Shown here piece by piece: positions 26,723-35,093 of a stretch of 35,887 nucleotides of DNA (position 1 is its first letter; each line of letters begins with the position of its first letter). This DNA comes from Candidatus Aminicenantes bacterium. GTDB taxonomy: Bacteria; Acidobacteriota; Aminicenantia; UBA2199. Location: positions 1-35,887 of the forward strand of contig JAPKZL010000002.1 of NCBI GenBank assembly GCA_026393795.1, given 5' to 3'. Under the pieces are notes generated by a model. That model searched no databases. It was not told the DNA's origin and saw only the letters and a list, made by a program, of their open reading frames with translations. The translations under genes were made by a program, and so were the position numbers.

Positions 26723-26782
26723 ATGAGATTTTTCCTGATGTTTGTGTTTGTATGGGGAATGAACGCCTGGGAAGCAATATGA
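26723..26782 (+). CDS. Putative leaderless 19-residue leader peptide
   Basis: ATG 6 nt after the TATAAT box opens a frame of 19 codons: a hydrophobic peptide beginning MRFFLMFVFVWG and ending AWEAI. Its TGA overlaps the ATG of the glycosyltransferase gene as ATGA, the same overlap used by co-translated genes elsewhere in this window. It could be a translational-coupling device or a regulatory leader. Alternatively the first ATG is unused and the GT2 gene starts at 26752 or 26779 from a short leader. Confidence 0.4.
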   Translation: MRFFLMFVFVWGMNAWEAI

Positions 26783-27714
26783 AACGACTTGCCGTGCTTA
26801 TTCCCGCATTGAATGAAAGCCAACGGGTGGAAACCGTTATCGCCGGCATGCGCAGCATCCAATCCGGCTTATCGGCATCGGAAGTCCAGATCATTCTTGT
26901 CTTGATCGATGATGGTTCGCGGGATGATACCTTTGGATTATTTGAAAAAAAATTGTTTAAGGAAAAAATTAAAGCGAAATTGATTCGTTTCGACCGTAAT
27001 TTTGGCAAGGATAGCGCCGTGTTTGCTGGCATCCAGGAAATGGAAGCCGATTTTTATGCGATCGTCGATGCCGACGGGCAAACGCCGTTCTCCCTGGTTC
27101 CCGACATGTACCACCGGATTGAAGAAACAAAAGCTGAAGTCGTCTACGCGGTCAAGGAGCAGGAGCCGTATCATTGGTTGAGGCGTTCCCTTACCGCCAT
27201 GTTTTTTTTCATTGCGCGAAAATTAGGGATTCGCGAACTGAAAAAGGGTTCCTCCGATTTCATGCTCTTTTCGCGAGCGGTCAGGGACCGGTTGCTGCTC
27301 ATGCAGGAGAATGGCATCGTTGTCCGCAACCTGGTGCGCTGGCTGGGGATGGCTTCGGTGGAAGTGGTGTTCAAACCAGGAGAAAGCGACAGCTCCACCT
27401 TCACCTTTAAAAAACTCTTTTTGCTGGGCATGAGGAGCATCATCTCCTTTTCCCACATCCTGCGCATCAATTTTTTCATCGCCCTGGGCTACTGGATTTT
27501 CTCGTTTTTTTATGCGCTCCTCATCCTTTACAACAAATTCACCGGCAGGATCGTGGTCGGCCTGAGTACCATGACCCTTTTAACCCTGATCTCATTCGGC
27601 CTGATGTTTTTCATGATCGCCATTATCGGCGAATATCTGATCATCCTCTTTGAAGAGGTAAAAAAACGTCCTCGCTTTTTTATCGAGCGGATCCGCGATA
27701 TTGAAGGGGAATAA
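26779..27714 (+). CDS. Polyprenyl-phosphate glycosyltransferase (GT2, DPM1/GtrB-like)
   Basis: A 311-residue GT2 enzyme of the dolichyl-phosphate mannosyltransferase group. Visible: LIPALNESQRVETVI at 7-21, VLIDDGSRDDT near 45, FDRNFGKDSAVFAG near 75, the metal-binding IVDADGQTP near 97, GSSDFMLFSR near 155, and two C-terminal membrane segments at about 220-245 and 258-285 followed by a basic tail. Such enzymes load a sugar from a nucleotide donor onto a polyprenyl phosphate on the cytoplasmic face; GT-C enzymes then use it on the outer face, and three GT-C-like proteins lie just downstream. The ATG at 26779 is preceded by GGGAAG; ATG 26752 is an alternative in the same frame. Confidence 0.87.
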   Translation: MKRLAVLIPALNESQRVETVIAGMRSIQSGLSASEVQIILVLIDDGSRDDTFGLFEKKLFKEKIKAKLIRFDRNFGKDSAVFAGIQEMEADFYAIVDADGQTPFSLVPDMYHRIEETKAEVVYAVKEQEPYHWLRRSLTAMFFFIARKLGIRELKKGSSDFMLFSRAVRDRLLLMQENGIVVRNLVRWLGMASVEVVFKPGESDSSTFTFKKLFLLGMRSIISFSHILRINFFIALGYWIFSFFYALLILYNKFTGRIVVGLSTMTLLTLISFGLMFFMIAIIGEYLIILFEEVKKRPRFFIERIRDIEGE

Positions 27715-27726
27715 TTATTTTCTTTT

Positions 27727-29844
27727 TTACTCGATCCTTACCTTGAGCAATTCCAAGGAGGGGCCAGAGTCTATTTCCAGATAATTGAATTGCCAAGCCA
27801 GGGGCAGGTTTTGGAGATTGATCACGATATTGTTTTGGCTTTCTGGCCGCAGCCGCTGGTTGCTGACCGGTTTTTCATTGAAAAGAAATTCCACCGCCGT
27901 TTCCCTGTTGGCGTTGAAAGTGCAGACAAGGTTTTTTTTGCCTCTTAGAGAATAATAAGGGAGGAAATAAAGAATTTTTGCCCCCTGTTCCCGTTCGGAT
28001 AGAACCAGGAGGATTCCGTTGGGGGTTTTTTCGACTTTTTCGAACAATCCCTGGCTTTCGCCTTTTCGGATCTGATTTTGCAACGCATACCAGTTTTTTT
28101 GACCTTGATTTGGATCAATGCATATCTTGTTTTTGAAGAGGAGAATCAGGCGAATCCCCTTTGTCTTCAACATCTGGATGAATTGCGGATCGCCCAGGCC
28201 GGAAAACCCGGTTTGTGCTTGAAGTTGCGGAGCGTCATTCAATTCGTAATAATCGCGCAGGTAAAAGATGTGCCCGTGATAGGTGTGTTTGTCGTGGTAG
28301 GGGGTAAACAGGGGGTAATGGTTCGAATTTTGCGGATAAAAAGGAAGCTCCAACAAGCCGAAATGATCCGGATAGAGCGCCAGCGGTTGATAGAATTTCC
28401 GGTAGAGCGGTCGGTCGTCATCCAACCTTTCCGGATGTACCGGCCAGCGGATACGTTCGGCGAAGACCAGCAACAGCACAAGTGCCAGGATGATTTTTTT
28501 TTCTTTGAAATGTTTGAAAAAATAGGAGAATCCAAAAGCGGAAATCGTAAAAAAGAGCAATAACAGGATATATTCCGTACGAATGCCGCGGCTGCGGAGA
28601 AGGGCCGGAAAGAGCCGGGCCAGGCCCTGAAATAGGTTGAAAAAAGGCAAACTGATCTGGCTGGAATAAAACTGCAAAACCATCCAGGTGCTTGTGAGCA
28701 TGAGAAGTTCTTTGGGAATTTTTTTGCGGATCAGGATCAAGAGGAGAGACAGGCTCAGGATAAACAGCAGGAGTGTCCAGCTGCAAATCCGGTCCAGTAT
28801 GACGAAAGACAATTGGTTGTAAACGATTGGCAGGGCCAAGGCCGGTACGATCAGGAAAACAGAGCAAATCAGGGCAATGGTTTTTTGCAGACGGTTTGCC
28901 AAGTAAGGTACAAAGGCAAGAAGGAAAAAAATAAACAGGCTGATTCCCGGGCAGCGCGGGGATTGATTCCAGAAAATCCGTTTGAAAAAAAGAAGCACAT
29001 AGGACCAATTGCTGTAAAAACTCAGCGGGGTACTGAACGAATTGACCGAGATAGATTCGACTTCGTCGACAGAGGAAAAGGAGGTTTTTGGGCTCAGGTA
29101 AGGGAGAAAAACGAGCGCGACGGAAATGACGAAAAGGAGCGAAGCGGCAATAAGCAGCAGCCAGGAGCGCCGGGGCAGGAGACCGAATAGAATCTGTCGA
29201 ATCAGAAAAAAGATCCCCAGGGCAATTCCCAGAAAAAGGCCCAAAGAGAGGTCGAATAGAAACTGGAAAAACAGCGAGAAAAAAAAGAAAAAGAGATCGT
29301 TGGTCCGGTTGTTTTTTAAAAATCGTGAAAAAAACAGGAGAGTAAGCGGGATGGGAAAGCTGAACAGCAGGTTCAATTGGGGGATGTTATGCACCCGGAA
29401 AGGCAGGAGGATATAGAGGGCCCCGGCGATCCAGGCGATCCAGCGCTCCGGGACCCATTCGCGCACAAAGCGATATGAGCAATATCCGGCCGCGATGTAT
29501 GCAAAAAAGACCAGGAAATTGTAAATGATATACATATTCCTGATATGAACGAGGTAGAACGGCAGGACCAGCACGGTTTGGCCGAAAAGGTTGACTCCTG
29601 CCGTCAAAGTATGGGACAAGGGAAAGAGGATGGGAAGTTGGAAAATATTAAGGAAATCGCCTTGGGAGAATTTTTTCAGATTGGAAAACAGGATTGTTAT
29701 ACTGAGGCGAATATCGCCATTGGAGGCAAAGGGCAGCTGGCTGAATAGATGGGGTAAAAGGGGAAAGAGAATCAGCAGGGATACCATGAAATAGGAGAAA
29801 ATTATTCCAGTTTCCGCGCGATATTTTTTAATTTCCAGCGCCAT
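27727..29844 (-). CDS. Polytopic membrane protein, YfhO/GT-C-like
   Basis: A 705-residue protein with about 12-13 hydrophobic segments over residues 14-460 and a C-terminal extracytoplasmic domain of about 240 residues. The first outer loop has NGDIRLSI, with an Asp in the place where GT-C glycosyltransferases keep a catalytic acidic residue. The soluble part includes LLELPFYPQNSNHYPLFTPY and YLRDYYEL. The layout matches YfhO-like membrane glycosyltransferases that use polyprenyl-linked sugars, but the match is by architecture and not by strong motifs. The ATG at 29844 has no clear ribosome site. It lies opposite the GT2 gene (convergent, 12 bp apart) and divergent from the GT39 pair. Confidence 0.68.
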   Translation of the reverse strand: MALEIKKYRAETGIIFSYFMVSLLILFPLLPHLFSQLPFASNGDIRLSITILFSNLKKFSQGDFLNIFQLPILFPLSHTLTAGVNLFGQTVLVLPFYLVHIRNMYIIYNFLVFFAYIAAGYCSYRFVREWVPERWIAWIAGALYILLPFRVHNIPQLNLLFSFPIPLTLLFFSRFLKNNRTNDLFFFFFSLFFQFLFDLSLGLFLGIALGIFFLIRQILFGLLPRRSWLLLIAASLLFVISVALVFLPYLSPKTSFSSVDEVESISVNSFSTPLSFYSNWSYVLLFFKRIFWNQSPRCPGISLFIFFLLAFVPYLANRLQKTIALICSVFLIVPALALPIVYNQLSFVILDRICSWTLLLFILSLSLLLILIRKKIPKELLMLTSTWMVLQFYSSQISLPFFNLFQGLARLFPALLRSRGIRTEYILLLLFFTISAFGFSYFFKHFKEKKIILALVLLLVFAERIRWPVHPERLDDDRPLYRKFYQPLALYPDHFGLLELPFYPQNSNHYPLFTPYHDKHTYHGHIFYLRDYYELNDAPQLQAQTGFSGLGDPQFIQMLKTKGIRLILLFKNKICIDPNQGQKNWYALQNQIRKGESQGLFEKVEKTPNGILLVLSEREQGAKILYFLPYYSLRGKKNLVCTFNANRETAVEFLFNEKPVSNQRLRPESQNNIVINLQNLPLAWQFNYLEIDSGPSLELLKVRIE

Positions 29845-29894
29845 CGCTCAAGGGTAACATAAACGAGCTCGTTTGCCAACGGCTTCAATTGCAG

Positions 29895-29924
29895 TGGACA
29901 CGATCGATCTTCCTGTGCTATAAA
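29895..29924 (+). promoter_or_regulatory. Promoter of first GT39 gene, leaderless spacing
   Basis: TGGACA (29895-29900), an 18-bp spacer and TATAAA (29919-29924), ending 6 nt before the ATG at 29931. No Shine-Dalgarno is visible. Confidence 0.6.
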
Positions 29925-29930
29925 TATTCA

Positions 29931-32384
29931 ATGCCCGCCGATAAACGCAAACCAATCGATACTCTAGCCCTGTTGCTGCTTCTGGTCTTTGCTTTGGCTA
30001 TGCGACTGCAGCAGTGGAACCGCATTGCCGTCCCCGATGAAGCCGCGCTGCTGAACATGACGTTCCACCTCTATGACAATCCTTTCCCCAATGGCACCTA
30101 TCCGGGCTATCCCGGTTTTCCGCCGTTTTTTTTATATCTCAATTTTCTGATCTCCTTCGTCTGCCAGAAGCTCCTCCTTTTTTTCGGCGTCATTCAATTT
30201 CCTTCTCAATTCGTTTATTCCAACCAGGGCTTCGATTTCGTCCTCAAGGCCGGCAGGATCATTTCGGCTTTAACGGGAACGGCTCTGGTGGCACTGTCCT
30301 GGCGCCTGGGCCGCGAGTTTTTCAACCGCACAACGGCCTGGGCCGCCGCATTGTTGATGGCCGTCAACTCTTTACTGGTTTTCGACAGCCATATCTTCAA
30401 ACCAGACACCATGATGGCCCTGTTGCTCTGCGCCAGCCTTTATTATGCGTTACAACACGACCGCGAAGCGCACTGGCGATGGCTCTTTTTTTCATCTTTG
30501 TTTTTCGGACTGGCGGTGGCCGCCAAGTACAATGCAGCGGTGGAACTTTTTTTCCTGCTGCCTGTATTCCTGATCACCTGCCGCCGCAACCGCCAGCCGC
30601 TCTGGAAACCATTGTTCATGGCGCCGGCAGCCATGGCACTCGGGTTTTTTGCCGGCGCTCCAAATTGGATAGTCCATCCTTTCCTGAACCTTGCGGAAGC
30701 TTACCGCTTTGTCACCTATCATTATTCCAGCTTTCATTTTTACAACGACAAAAAGCTGGCTTACTCCGCTTTTAGCAAAACGTTCCTGGAGAGCTTTGGG
30801 CCGATCCTCTGCGCCTTCCTGCTGATCGGGCTTTTGGCCATCATTTTCAACCGCCGACGCACGGACATGATCATCGCGGCCTACATCATCGTCTATGTCG
30901 CCATCTTGGGCAATACCTCCTATTTCGGCGTGCGCATGGTGTTGCCGCTGCTGCCGGCAGCCGCTTTGCTCATCGCCAGCGGCATGTTTGATGCTCTGCC
31001 GCGGTTGCTGCGCAAATTCAAGAACTTGGCTGCGGCATATCGATTTGTTGCCTGGGCCTTGTTGGCGATCTTTGCCGCAAGTGGCGCCCTGCAGAACATC
31101 CGCCGCTTCAACCTTCTAGGGACCGCTTCCACCTATGACCAGGCGATCGATTACCGCTTCCGCCATATTCCTTTCGGATATACCTTGGCCCGGGAAAACC
31201 TGACCCCCGGGTTCAGCGGTGACATGGGATTCTCCGATCTCACCTCCGTGCCGAGACAGTGGTTCAAAGGGCCAAATGCCATGCGTTTCCTGTGTACCGG
31301 ACTTTTTACGCACTACATACTCGAGGAAACCGGAAACTCTCCCATCAAACACAAACTGAAGCGCTATCTGACATACTACACTCCAATCGAACGCATTCAC
31401 AAGCCGCGCTTTTCTTCTTTTGACGATGACATTACTTTTTGGTATAAAAAACCCTCCTGGGTGAAAGATTTGAACCTTGACCGCCCTTTGCCGCACCTGC
31501 CTTCCGTTTTCAGCCTGCCGCCCAGCGAGCTTGCCAGCGATACCTGCTACTTGCCGCTGCAGAATTTCGAGAAATCAGCGCTAGCGGGAAAAATCGCCAG
31601 GGATATCTGGACAAAAAAAATCTATTCCACGCGGCCGTTCTCGCGCATTGTTTTTTACATCTTGCCCAATGGGGTCAGCAAACAGCTTTTTGTCACGGTC
31701 AACGGTGAAAAGGAGAAATTCCCGCTCGGGCAGGTCCGGCGGATCCGCAGGATCGTTTTCGACCGCATCCGTCCCCAGTTCCTGCATGATGATTATATTT
31801 ATTCAGTCGAGATGGCCACGGACGCGACCAGGCTGCCTATTTTCCTGGTCTGTATGCCTGAGTTTGCGTCTGCGCCTGATCCTGCACCCGAAGCAGCCCT
31901 GTTCGACCGGCCGCAGATCGACCCGCTTCCCGATCTCTTTTCCGCTTCGGAAGCCCCATGCTGGTGTCGGGAGGTTTACAGGATTGCGGGCATCGATCCC
32001 ATCCTGCACCGTTTCATCCAGACCGAGCGGCTTTTTTCAAATTTTGAGCAATCGAACCAGGACAGGGTTCTGGATGATTTCCCGCTGGTTGCCGGCGGCT
32101 ACCTGCTGCGCATCAAAGGCAAAAAAATAGTTGCCACCCAGCCGTTGACGGCAAATCTAAAATTGACCTGGCATGCCATCGGCTTGAACAAAGAAGACAA
32201 CGGCGAATTCAATTTTTCACCGGCGGAAATGGCGTCCGGGATCGTGCGGCCAATCGCTGTTGACGAACTGGCGTTCGTGCAATTCGGCATCGAGGGCCAG
32301 TGCCCGAGCAATTTCCTGATCGATGAACTCAGTATCGAGCCCGACTATTTGACTTATATCAATACGTATTGGCTGAAAAAATAA
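29931..32384 (+). CDS. GT39/ArnT-like membrane glycosyltransferase, copy 1
   Basis: An 817-residue GT-C protein. A first membrane helix at 10-25 is followed by the outer-loop acidic pair Asp36-Glu37 (VPDEA), the hallmark of the PMT/ArnT group, and later FKPDTMMALL, a second typical outer-loop motif. About ten further membrane segments extend to about 395. The C-terminal half is a large soluble, presumably periplasmic, domain with KPRFSSFDDDITFWY and REVYRIAGIDP, both echoed in the next gene. It would transfer a sugar from a polyprenyl phosphate to an acceptor at the outer face. I chose ATG 29931 because it precedes the first helix properly and sits 6 nt after a -10 box; a TTG at 29889 is rejected. 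Confidence 0.82.
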   Translation: MPADKRKPIDTLALLLLLVFALAMRLQQWNRIAVPDEAALLNMTFHLYDNPFPNGTYPGYPGFPPFFLYLNFLISFVCQKLLLFFGVIQFPSQFVYSNQGFDFVLKAGRIISALTGTALVALSWRLGREFFNRTTAWAAALLMAVNSLLVFDSHIFKPDTMMALLLCASLYYALQHDREAHWRWLFFSSLFFGLAVAAKYNAAVELFFLLPVFLITCRRNRQPLWKPLFMAPAAMALGFFAGAPNWIVHPFLNLAEAYRFVTYHYSSFHFYNDKKLAYSAFSKTFLESFGPILCAFLLIGLLAIIFNRRRTDMIIAAYIIVYVAILGNTSYFGVRMVLPLLPAAALLIASGMFDALPRLLRKFKNLAAAYRFVAWALLAIFAASGALQNIRRFNLLGTASTYDQAIDYRFRHIPFGYTLARENLTPGFSGDMGFSDLTSVPRQWFKGPNAMRFLCTGLFTHYILEETGNSPIKHKLKRYLTYYTPIERIHKPRFSSFDDDITFWYKKPSWVKDLNLDRPLPHLPSVFSLPPSELASDTCYLPLQNFEKSALAGKIARDIWTKKIYSTRPFSRIVFYILPNGVSKQLFVTVNGEKEKFPLGQVRRIRRIVFDRIRPQFLHDDYIYSVEMATDATRLPIFLVCMPEFASAPDPAPEAALFDRPQIDPLPDLFSASEAPCWCREVYRIAGIDPILHRFIQTERLFSNFEQSNQDRVLDDFPLVAGGYLLRIKGKKIVATQPLTANLKLTWHAIGLNKEDNGEFNFSPAEMASGIVRPIAVDELAFVQFGIEGQCPSNFLIDELSIEPDYLTYINTYWLKK

Positions 32385-32395
32385 AGGGTAACTAT

Positions 32396-32437
32396 CCGCT
32401 TTCCCTTCACAACAGAAACTTCCAGGAAAGCGGTTTT
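32396..32437 (+). terminator. Possible intrinsic terminator between the GT39 paralogues
   Basis: A perfect 9-bp stem CCGCTTTCC (32396-32404) and GGAAAGCGG (32425-32433) with a 20-nt loop is followed by TTTT. It lies 12 bp after the first GT39 stop and before the second gene's own promoter. The loop is long, so efficiency is uncertain. Confidence 0.45.
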
Positions 32438-32453
32438 CTGGCGTCTGAAATTC

Positions 32454-32482
32454 TTTACTCGCTCTCGCCATTTTGCTAAAAT
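32454..32482 (+). promoter_or_regulatory. Promoter of second GT39 gene, leaderless spacing
   Basis: TTTACT (32454-32459), a 17-bp spacer and TAAAAT (32477-32482). The -10 ends 7 nt before ATG 32490. A second ATG at 32481 overlaps the -10 box itself, so it could not be in an RNA from this promoter; this decides the start. Confidence 0.55.
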
Positions 32483-32489
32483 GCGCACA

Positions 32490-34925
32490 ATGAACTCATC
32501 GATTTCACTCCGACGTTTCCAGTTGCCGCTCCTCCTGCTGATCGCCTTTCTCCTGCGTTTGCAGGGCTGGTATCCGTTCCATGTCGTCGATGAAGATGCA
32601 ATTCTGCAAATGGTCTGGGGACTGCACCTTAATCCCCTTCCTCCCGGCATGCCCCTTCCTTTTCCCGGCTATCCGCCCTTGTTCATGTATCTCAATTTTT
32701 TCCTCTCCTTGCTCTACCGGGAACTCCTTGTCTTTTTGGGCGTCTTTGCTTCCGCCGGCGACTTTCTTGCCTCGCCCTATGCGCAGTCCTTCGTTTTCAA
32801 GACCGGACAGATATTGGTCGCTCTTTTAGGGACATTGCATATCGCCGTGGTTTGGAAGATCGGCCAGGAGTTCTTTGATCAACGGGTGGCTTGGCTGGCG
32901 GCGCTCATCGTGGCGTTTCATCCCCACCTTATTTTAAACGGCCACATTTTCAAGTCGGATGTCCCGCTGGCTCTTTTCTTCGCCCTGCTTCTTTTCTATG
33001 CTCTCCGCTTTGTCAGAAACCTGGAAACAAAGGATTTCCTCGCCGCCTGTTTCATCGCCGGCTTGACCACCGCCTGCAAGTACAACGGCGCGGTGGAGGT
33101 TCTGCTCATCCCTGTCATTCTATGGGCCGTCCGCAGAAAATTGGCTCCCAAGCGTTGCTGGCGGCTTCTGCTTCTCTCCCCTCTTTTCGGGCTATTCGGA
33201 TTTCTGGTCGGCGCACCCAACTGGATGGTCCACCCCGTAAAGAGTTTCCTTTTTGCCTCTCGCCTCGCCTTCTTTAATTTCCGGGAATACACTTTCTATG
33301 GTTCGTTTTCCTCAACCTATGGCCATTATGTCGTCGATCTCTGGCGAACGCTGGGGCCCATATTCGTACTTTTGTTTGTTATAGGTATCCTTTTTGCTTT
33401 CCTGCGACGAAACAGAGAGGAAATGATAGTAGTGCTTTCCCTTTTTTTATATTTTCTTGTTCAAGGCAGTTCAGACTACTATGGAACCCGCGTCATCCTT
33501 CCCTTGTATACGGGAGTCGCTTTGATTATTGCCAAGGGGGCCTTCCGTGATCTCTTCTCTTTTTTGAAGAATCCCTCCCGACAACGGATTTTTTCGATCT
33601 TGGTCTTTTCATTCGCCCTCCTTTTTTCGCTGGGGAATATCAAGGATTCTCTCACCCTCTTTAACCTCTGGAAAACTTCCTCCACCCTGGATGAGGCCGC
33701 GATCTTCCGGAGAGACCACATCCCTTCGGCTTTTCCCTTTGGCCGCGAAACATTCACTCCCCGTGAGGCGGGAGATCGTGGATACTGGGACATCTATAGC
33801 ATCCCTGATTTCCGCCTCTTCCAAGGCTCCACGGCTCTCCCATTCCTCACTACCGGGATTCTGGCCGACCATATCCTGAATCACTCCCCCAGCAAGGATC
33901 TGAAGGAAAAGCTGCGATTCCGGCTGCGGGAGTACCGTACCTTCCACAAGATCTCAAAACCACGCTTCGGCGCATGGGATGGTGATATTATTTTTTGGTA
34001 CCACCCCCACCCCAGGATCCTCGCCTATACTCCCGGCAGCAAGATTTATCCCCTACCGCGACTCATCTCTTCTTTCCAGCGGAGTACACTATTCTTCCCG
34101 CTTCAACCCTATGAAAAGGATCCCGGTTTTTTCCCTTTGGAAGGTGCCTTCTTCGGGAAATGGATTCTGTCCTCCAAACCCTTGGCGGCTTTGTCCGTGA
34201 CTCTTTTTTGTCCTGAGGGAGAAATCGAAGCCAAAGTGAAAGTCAACAGCAAGGGAATCCTACTCAGGGCTTCCCGGGGCATGGCGGAATTCGTCTTCCC
34301 TGCACCGCCCCCTCTCTTCTTCCAGAAATCCCCCCTTTATCGAATCGAGATACAGCTGCCTGATGAACATCCCAAGGCTTTCCTTCTGGTTCAAGAACGC
34401 CCCCTTGTTCTTCCTTCAGAAACACCTCATATCTCCAGTCCTCTTGAGGGGGATCCGCCCCCCCTGTTCTCCTCAGAGGTGCCTCCCGGTTGGGTCAGGG
34501 AATTCTACCGCCTGACAGGGATTGACCTCTCTCTGCTCACCTTGACCCAGGAGGTAATACTTTGGGAGAATCCGGAACGCTCCATTCTGCCCTTTGCTTC
34601 AGAGTGGATGGTTCTTTCTCGGGGAGTGTATCGCTGGGAGATAGAAACCGAACCCCTTGCAAAGAAGGTCCCCGGGAGCGATCCGCCTCCTTTTGAAATA
34701 GTTTGCTTTTACGGGAATCGCCTTGAAACACGGACTCTGGTCTGGGAGAAACTCGACAATGGACGCTACGCGACATTTCTGGAAAACCCGGAGGAGAGAA
34801 TTTTCCTGAAGGTCAATACCGGGGATTTTCAGAAACAGAATCTTCTCCTCCTCCGCCTCCGCCTCTATCCGGATTACCTTCGCTCCATTCGCCAAGGGCT
34901 GATTTCCCGGGATCCGTCGCAATAA
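32490..34925 (+). CDS. GT39/ArnT-like membrane glycosyltransferase, copy 2
   Basis: An 811-residue paralogue of the preceding protein with the same plan: first helix at 11-24, outer-loop Asp34-Glu35 (VVDEDA), FKSDVPLALFF, multiple membrane segments to about 385 and a large soluble C-terminal domain. Shared signatures include PGYPPLFMYLNF (compare PGFPPFFLYLNF), KYNGAVEVLL (compare KYNAAVELFF), GAPNWMVHP, KPRFGAWDGDIIFWY and REFYRLTGID. The soluble domains are more diverged and the second copy has proline-rich stretches. A likely tandem duplication with divergence in acceptor or donor. ATG 32490 is chosen from the promoter position; three codons more are possible from 32481. Confidence 0.82.
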   Translation: MNSSISLRRFQLPLLLLIAFLLRLQGWYPFHVVDEDAILQMVWGLHLNPLPPGMPLPFPGYPPLFMYLNFFLSLLYRELLVFLGVFASAGDFLASPYAQSFVFKTGQILVALLGTLHIAVVWKIGQEFFDQRVAWLAALIVAFHPHLILNGHIFKSDVPLALFFALLLFYALRFVRNLETKDFLAACFIAGLTTACKYNGAVEVLLIPVILWAVRRKLAPKRCWRLLLLSPLFGLFGFLVGAPNWMVHPVKSFLFASRLAFFNFREYTFYGSFSSTYGHYVVDLWRTLGPIFVLLFVIGILFAFLRRNREEMIVVLSLFLYFLVQGSSDYYGTRVILPLYTGVALIIAKGAFRDLFSFLKNPSRQRIFSILVFSFALLFSLGNIKDSLTLFNLWKTSSTLDEAAIFRRDHIPSAFPFGRETFTPREAGDRGYWDIYSIPDFRLFQGSTALPFLTTGILADHILNHSPSKDLKEKLRFRLREYRTFHKISKPRFGAWDGDIIFWYHPHPRILAYTPGSKIYPLPRLISSFQRSTLFFPLQPYEKDPGFFPLEGAFFGKWILSSKPLAALSVTLFCPEGEIEAKVKVNSKGILLRASRGMAEFVFPAPPPLFFQKSPLYRIEIQLPDEHPKAFLLVQERPLVLPSETPHISSPLEGDPPPLFSSEVPPGWVREFYRLTGIDLSLLTLTQEVILWENPERSILPFASEWMVLSRGVYRWEIETEPLAKKVPGSDPPPFEIVCFYGNRLETRTLVWEKLDNGRYATFLENPEERIFLKVNTGDFQKQNLLLLRLRLYPDYLRSIRQGLISRDPSQ

Positions 34926-35093
34926 GGTACTGTTGGCGAAACCAGCGAGGAATTGAGAATGTTGACCCATATCAAAGGAAGCAATGTTTTCCCAATTGCT
35001 CCATTAAAAAATACCGCCACTAAGGCATTATATTAACTCAATCTTCAAAACCTGCAAAAGTCCAACATGTCAACCAGGAGAACGGGATTGGAT

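Noticed and set aside
34926-35093. Possible RNA gene or terminator in the 168-bp spacer
   Set aside because: No stable hairpin with T-run, no tRNA-like arms and no convincing promoter pair were seen.
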